From NCBI GenBank assembly GCA_030666985.1, contig DAOUWT010000123.1, forward strand, positions 1 to 7,397: a DNA stretch of 7,397 bases. The letters are read 5' to 3'. The stretch is from Chloroflexota bacterium (lineage in GTDB: Bacteria; Chloroflexota; Anaerolineae; Anaerolineales; UBA11858). The notes beneath the pieces are model-generated. The model had not been told where the DNA came from. It was given only the letters and a program-made list of their open reading frames with translations, and did not search any database. Below, in pieces: positions 5,973-7,397 of this stretch; the stretch's first letter is position 1; every line of letters starts with the position of its first letter. The position numbers were made by a program, and so were the translations under genes.

Positions 5973-6066
5973 AGAGTAATGAGGTAATGAGTAATGAGTG
6001 ATGAGTGATGAGTGAGGAGTGAATTCACGTTTCACTTTTCACGTTTCACGTTTTACTCTTTACTCT
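5973..6066. repeat. Family B bipartite repeat between the TPR gene and tpiA
   Basis: This is the longest family B copy. The left half is a run of TAATGAG/TGATGAG heptamers (5977-6018). The hinge is the perfect palindrome GTGAATTCAC (6019-6028). The right half is TTTCACG/TTTTCACG units (6029-6050) ending in TTTACTC units (6052-6066). The outer ends also match: AGAGTAA (5973-5979) is the reverse complement of 6053-6059. The repeat includes the stop codon of the TPR gene (TAA, 6062-6060 on the minus strand) and reaches the tpiA RBS, so it fills the whole gap. Confidence 0.87.
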
Positions 6067-7397
6067 TGTTCGTCAAATTTTCTCCAAAGTTCCTGCGTTT
6101 GGGTACGCACCCACTCTGGCAAGTTTTCTTCTCTTTGTAAATCTAAGAGTATTTGCTTGGCAGCCTCGAACTCTCCGCGTTTTCCCAACAAATCTGCCTC
6201 AAGTAAATGGGCTTCCACCATGTCTGGTGTGTGATCTAGAAAGGAGCGCAATAAGTCCTCCGCTCTGTCAAGCTCTCCTTTTTCCATGTCATGCCGAATC
6301 TCTACTAAATCCAGTAAGAGAGGGTTAAGATCCAATCTCGGATCGTCTAATATCTCTAGAGCTTCATCTTCGAAAGCCGCAAAATATACCGCCTCATTTA
6401 TCAAATCATATATATCGCCATCAGTCCCTGTCGCATTCTTATTGGCCAAGAGATACGCAGGAGCAGCAAAGAGCCAAATTTGGCGTTCCGCGAATATATC
6501 ACCAATTTCCCTGTAAAGATGAGTGTCACCTTCGGTCAAATCGAAGGCGTGATATGCCGTATTCTTGGCATCTTGGGTTCGCCCTTCTTCCCAATAAGCA
6601 ATTGCCAGGTTAACTTGAGCCATGGGGTCATCAGGGTTATCGCTTACTTTTTGCATAGCTTCAGCGCTCCCCCTCTGGTCTTCTACATCCTTTATCGGGG
6701 CATCTATATAGGAGACCTCTTCCTGGCGCATTTGACGAATTTCTTGTTGAACCCACGCTGGCAAATCGTCTCTTTCCTCAAGGTCTTGCAAAGCTTGCAA
6801 AGCTGTCTCTATATCGCAACTCTCCATCAGCAACTCCACTTCAAACAAGTGGGCCTCCGGCATATCCGGTTGCTTCTCTAAGACAGAATTAAGGAAATGC
6901 TCTGCTTGAGCAAAATCGTTGTTCATCAGTGCAATTCTGCCCTCTACCAATTCGAGCATCTCTGGCTCAATATCCAAGCTCGAGTTCAATAACATCTCTT
7001 CGGCCATAGGGTCAAAGGCCGCCAAATACACCGCCTGATGAATCAGATCATACAGCTCTTCTGGGGGATTTGATATATTTCGTTCGGCCAGGATGTAAGA
7101 AGGAGCAGCATAAACCCAGATACTATGCCCGGCCAGCATATCACCAAATTCTATATAAAGTTGCGGGTCATCTTGGGCAAAATCGAAAGCTTTAGTTGCT
7201 TCCTCTTTAGCCTCTTGAAATTGACCGCTTTCCCAATAAACTATGGCCAATTCCATGTGCAAGCTAGGATCCCCTGGGTTTTCACCTACATCAGCCTGCA
7301 CATCGGAGACTTCCCTTATTTCTCTCTCGACACTCTCGATAAGTTCCATTGGGCCTGGAGATTCGGTAGCTCTTTTCACCACAATCCCGCCCAGGCA
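6060..7397 (-). CDS. TPR-repeat protein with a tandem internal duplication, 5' end open at window edge
   Basis: This is an acidic, helix-rich protein with no catalytic motif. Numbering from a possible GTG start at 7382 gives 440 residues. Two homologous blocks, about 33-217 and 247-431, align without gaps at a constant offset of 214 residues, with roughly 80 identities over 186 positions by hand count. Each block starts with a TPR-like LAIVYWESG/LAIAYWEEG helix pair, then IWVYAAPSYILA/IWLFAAPAYLLA, then YDLI..AVY.AAF, then a second TPR-like stretch, and ends LPAWV/LPEWV. The frame stays open beyond 7382 to the window edge and no clear RBS precedes the GTG or the ATG at 7349, so the gene may start outside. 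Its DNA is visibly more A+T-rich than ruvB or queA. Function is unknown; TPRs usually bind proteins. It lies upstream of tpiA on the same strand. Confidence 0.8.
   Translation of the reverse strand, partial: CLGGIVVKRATESPGPMELIESVEREIREVSDVQADVGENPGDPSLHMELAIVYWESGQFQEAKEEATKAFDFAQDDPQLYIEFGDMLAGHSIWVYAAPSYILAERNISNPPEELYDLIHQAVYLAAFDPMAEEMLLNSSLDIEPEMLELVEGRIALMNNDFAQAEHFLNSVLEKQPDMPEAHLFEVELLMESCDIETALQALQDLEERDDLPAWVQQEIRQMRQEEVSYIDAPIKDVEDQRGSAEAMQKVSDNPDDPMAQVNLAIAYWEEGRTQDAKNTAYHAFDLTEGDTHLYREIGDIFAERQIWLFAAPAYLLANKNATGTDGDIYDLINEAVYFAAFEDEALEILDDPRLDLNPLLLDLVEIRHDMEKGELDRAEDLLRSFLDHTPDMVEAHLLEADLLGKRGEFEAAKQILLDLQREENLPEWVRTQTQELWRKFDEQE

Overview
The window looks like a piece, possibly the whole, of a bacterial chromosomal contig. 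It carries ordinary housekeeping genes separated by unusual intergenic repeats. The gene set is tRNA queuosine modification, Holliday-junction branch migration, triose-phosphate isomerase and uracil salvage, plus two membrane proteins and a TPR protein. There is no phage, plasmid or transposase gene. Taxonomy is inference: mid-to-high G+C, a ruvB-queA neighbourhood and gaps filled with short 7-8 bp repeats suggest an environmental bacterium, possibly Chloroflexota (Anaerolineae-like). No marker in the window proves this.

Layout from left to right. 1-276 is a 23-bp tandem array running off the left edge. A minus-strand block follows: an EamA/DMT transporter (277-1182), queA (1269-2291) and ruvB (2407-3441), transcribed ruvB to queA to eamA. 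Divergent from ruvB is upp on the plus strand (3635-4261). Convergent with upp is a second minus-strand block: a multi-pass HExxH membrane metallopeptidase-like gene (4364-5128), tpiA (5203-5961) and a TPR-repeat protein (6060 to the right edge, open at its 5' end).

How the genes work. RuvB drives branch migration in recombination and QueA makes epoxyqueuosine in tRNA anticodons; the two are common neighbours in bacteria. TpiA interconverts the triose phosphates of glycolysis and Upp salvages uracil. The DMT transporter, the peptidase and the TPR protein have no assignable substrate or partner here. The genes do not form one pathway.

The most distinctive signal is between the genes. Six of the seven gaps hold degenerate 7-8 bp repeats of three sequence families: A, CTGATTCC-like (1-276); B, GAGTGAT/TCACGTTT-like (three gaps); and C, GATATTGG/CCAATATA-like (two gaps). 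Families B and C are built as two opposed halves around a hinge and can fold into hairpins. They run from the stop codon of one gene almost to the start or RBS of the next, and in several cases the stop codon lies inside or directly against a repeat unit. Only the convergent upp/peptidase gap lacks them; it holds G-runs, C-runs and a weak terminator. I found no new defence, biosynthetic or mobile system encoded by protein genes. The repeat system and the duplicated TPR protein are the items most worth a second look.
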